Positions 5,724 to 6,323 of a DNA stretch of 6,323 nt are shown one piece after another; the stretch's first letter is position 1; each line of letters opens with the position of its first letter. Below the pieces are notes generated by a model that had not been told where the DNA came from, did not search any database, and saw only the letters and a program-made list of their open reading frames with translations. Origin of the DNA: Deltaproteobacteria bacterium (GTDB taxonomy: Bacteria; Desulfobacterota; Desulfobacteria; Desulfobacterales; JAFDDL01); contig JAFDDL010000225.1 of NCBI GenBank assembly GCA_019310865.1, positions 1 through 6,323 on the forward strand, given 5' to 3'. The position numbers were made by a program, and so were the translations under genes.

Positions 5724-6323
5724 ATGGATCATCACCCTCACAGTCTGATCGGGCCGGTTGTCAATGCCGGAATAGAACTGCTGGAACAGGTCACCGGCAG
5801 GAAAAACCAACCGTTGCTCGACGAACTGGGCAATCTCTGGGAGACCTTGTCACAGCCTGATCCTGAGAATTCTCCTGCCTGGAATGAATTGATTGAGGCC
5901 TTTCGAGAAACACTTTACCGGTCTTTAATCGGTAAGAACCGAGAAGCTGCCAACCGGTTACGCAATTCGACCGATCACGTTGCCAATGATTCCCGGTTTT
6001 CGGCCCAAGAATGGCATCATCCATTTTTCAATTTCCTCAGACAGGCGTATTTATTGTTTTCAGATTATCTGATTGCCATTACCCAATCCGCTGAACTACC
6101 GCCGGATCAAAAGAAAAAGCACCTCTTTGCCGTAAAGCTGTTCTTAGGTGCCCTCTCGCCCGGCAATTTTCTGATCACCAATCCGGAAGTCATTAAACGG
6201 GCCATCGATACCAACGGGAAAAGCCTGCAAAAGGGCTTGGAGAATTGCCTGGCGGATATTCAAAAGGGCCGTATCAGCACAACGGATGAATCCGCGTTTC
6301 AGGTGGGGAATAATATCGCGGCA
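5724..6323 (+). CDS. phaC: Poly(3-hydroxyalkanoate) synthase, N-terminal part (truncated by window end)
   Basis: Polymerises hydroxyacyl-CoA into polyhydroxyalkanoate on cytoplasmic granules. The frame stays open for 200 codons to the right edge, about one third of a class I enzyme. The PhaC N-terminal domain is plain: EWHHPFFNFLRQAYLL near residues 96-111, then ALSPGNFLITNPEVIKRAI near 146-164, and GRISTTDESAFQVGNNIA near 182-199, closely parallel to the Cupriavidus necator enzyme (AMSPANFLATNPE; ISQTDESAFEVGRNVA). The catalytic Cys of the lipase-like box and the Asp/His lie beyond the window. Class I is likeliest, but class III or another class cannot be excluded without the C-terminal part. 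The ATG at 5724 is the first possible start because an in-frame TAA lies two codons upstream. No ribosome binding site is visible, so translation may depend on coupling to the NiSOD gene. Confidence 0.95.
   Translation, partial: MDHHPHSLIGPVVNAGIELLEQVTGRKNQPLLDELGNLWETLSQPDPENSPAWNELIEAFRETLYRSLIGKNREAANRLRNSTDHVANDSRFSAQEWHHPFFNFLRQAYLLFSDYLIAITQSAELPPDQKKKHLFAVKLFLGALSPGNFLITNPEVIKRAIDTNGKSLQKGLENCLADIQKGRISTTDESAFQVGNNIAA

Noticed and set aside
5791..6024. Leftward 77-codon open frame
   Set aside because: It is antisense to the clear PhaC N-terminal coding frame, which runs open to the window edge.

Overview
The window looks like chromosomal DNA of a Desulfobacterota-type (deltaproteobacterial) anaerobe or a close relative. 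That is an inference from gene content and mid-range GC: a primitive phytochelatin-synthase-like enzyme, a nickel superoxide dismutase and a polyhydroxyalkanoate synthase lie close together, and the spacers contain a REP-like palindrome. No rRNA, tRNA, CRISPR array, transposase or phage gene was seen.

Layout, left to right. (1) Bases 1-311 are mostly non-coding. They may hold the last ~59 codons of an unidentified rightward gene and a tiny 7-codon frame behind a good ribosome binding site. (2) A leftward SLC13-type permease with two central RCK_C/TrkA_C domains (312-2159). (3) Divergent from it, a rightward YigZ/IMPACT-family gene (2244-2882). (4) Converging on yigZ with only 12 bp between stop codons, a leftward two-gene operon. 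Its promoter-proximal gene (3372-4202) is a phytochelatin-synthase-family papain-like peptidase, and its distal gene (2895-3359) is a small soluble protein resembling DUF1285. (5) A regulatory-looking divergent spacer (4203-4357) with an AT-rich promoter, a short inverted repeat over the peptidase start, and a perfect 29-bp-arm palindrome. (6) A rightward gene of unknown function (4358-5140). (7) A promoter with a dyad over its start point, then a signal-peptide-bearing nickel superoxide dismutase (5249-5686). (8) Two exact tandem 17-mers, then the first 200 codons of a PHA synthase (phaC), which runs off the right edge.

How the genes may work together: NiSOD removes superoxide outside the cytoplasm. 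The phytochelatin-synthase-like enzyme probably acts on glutathione or a related gamma-glutamyl thiol. PhaC stores carbon as polyester. Oxygen, thiol and metal stress is a plausible shared theme for the right half, but only the peptidase/DUF1285-like pair and perhaps NiSOD-phaC are arranged as operons. The most noteworthy points are the signal peptide ending exactly before the Ni-binding N-terminal histidine, the fully conserved active site in the divergent phytochelatin synthase homologue, and the long palindrome just upstream of the unknown gene.
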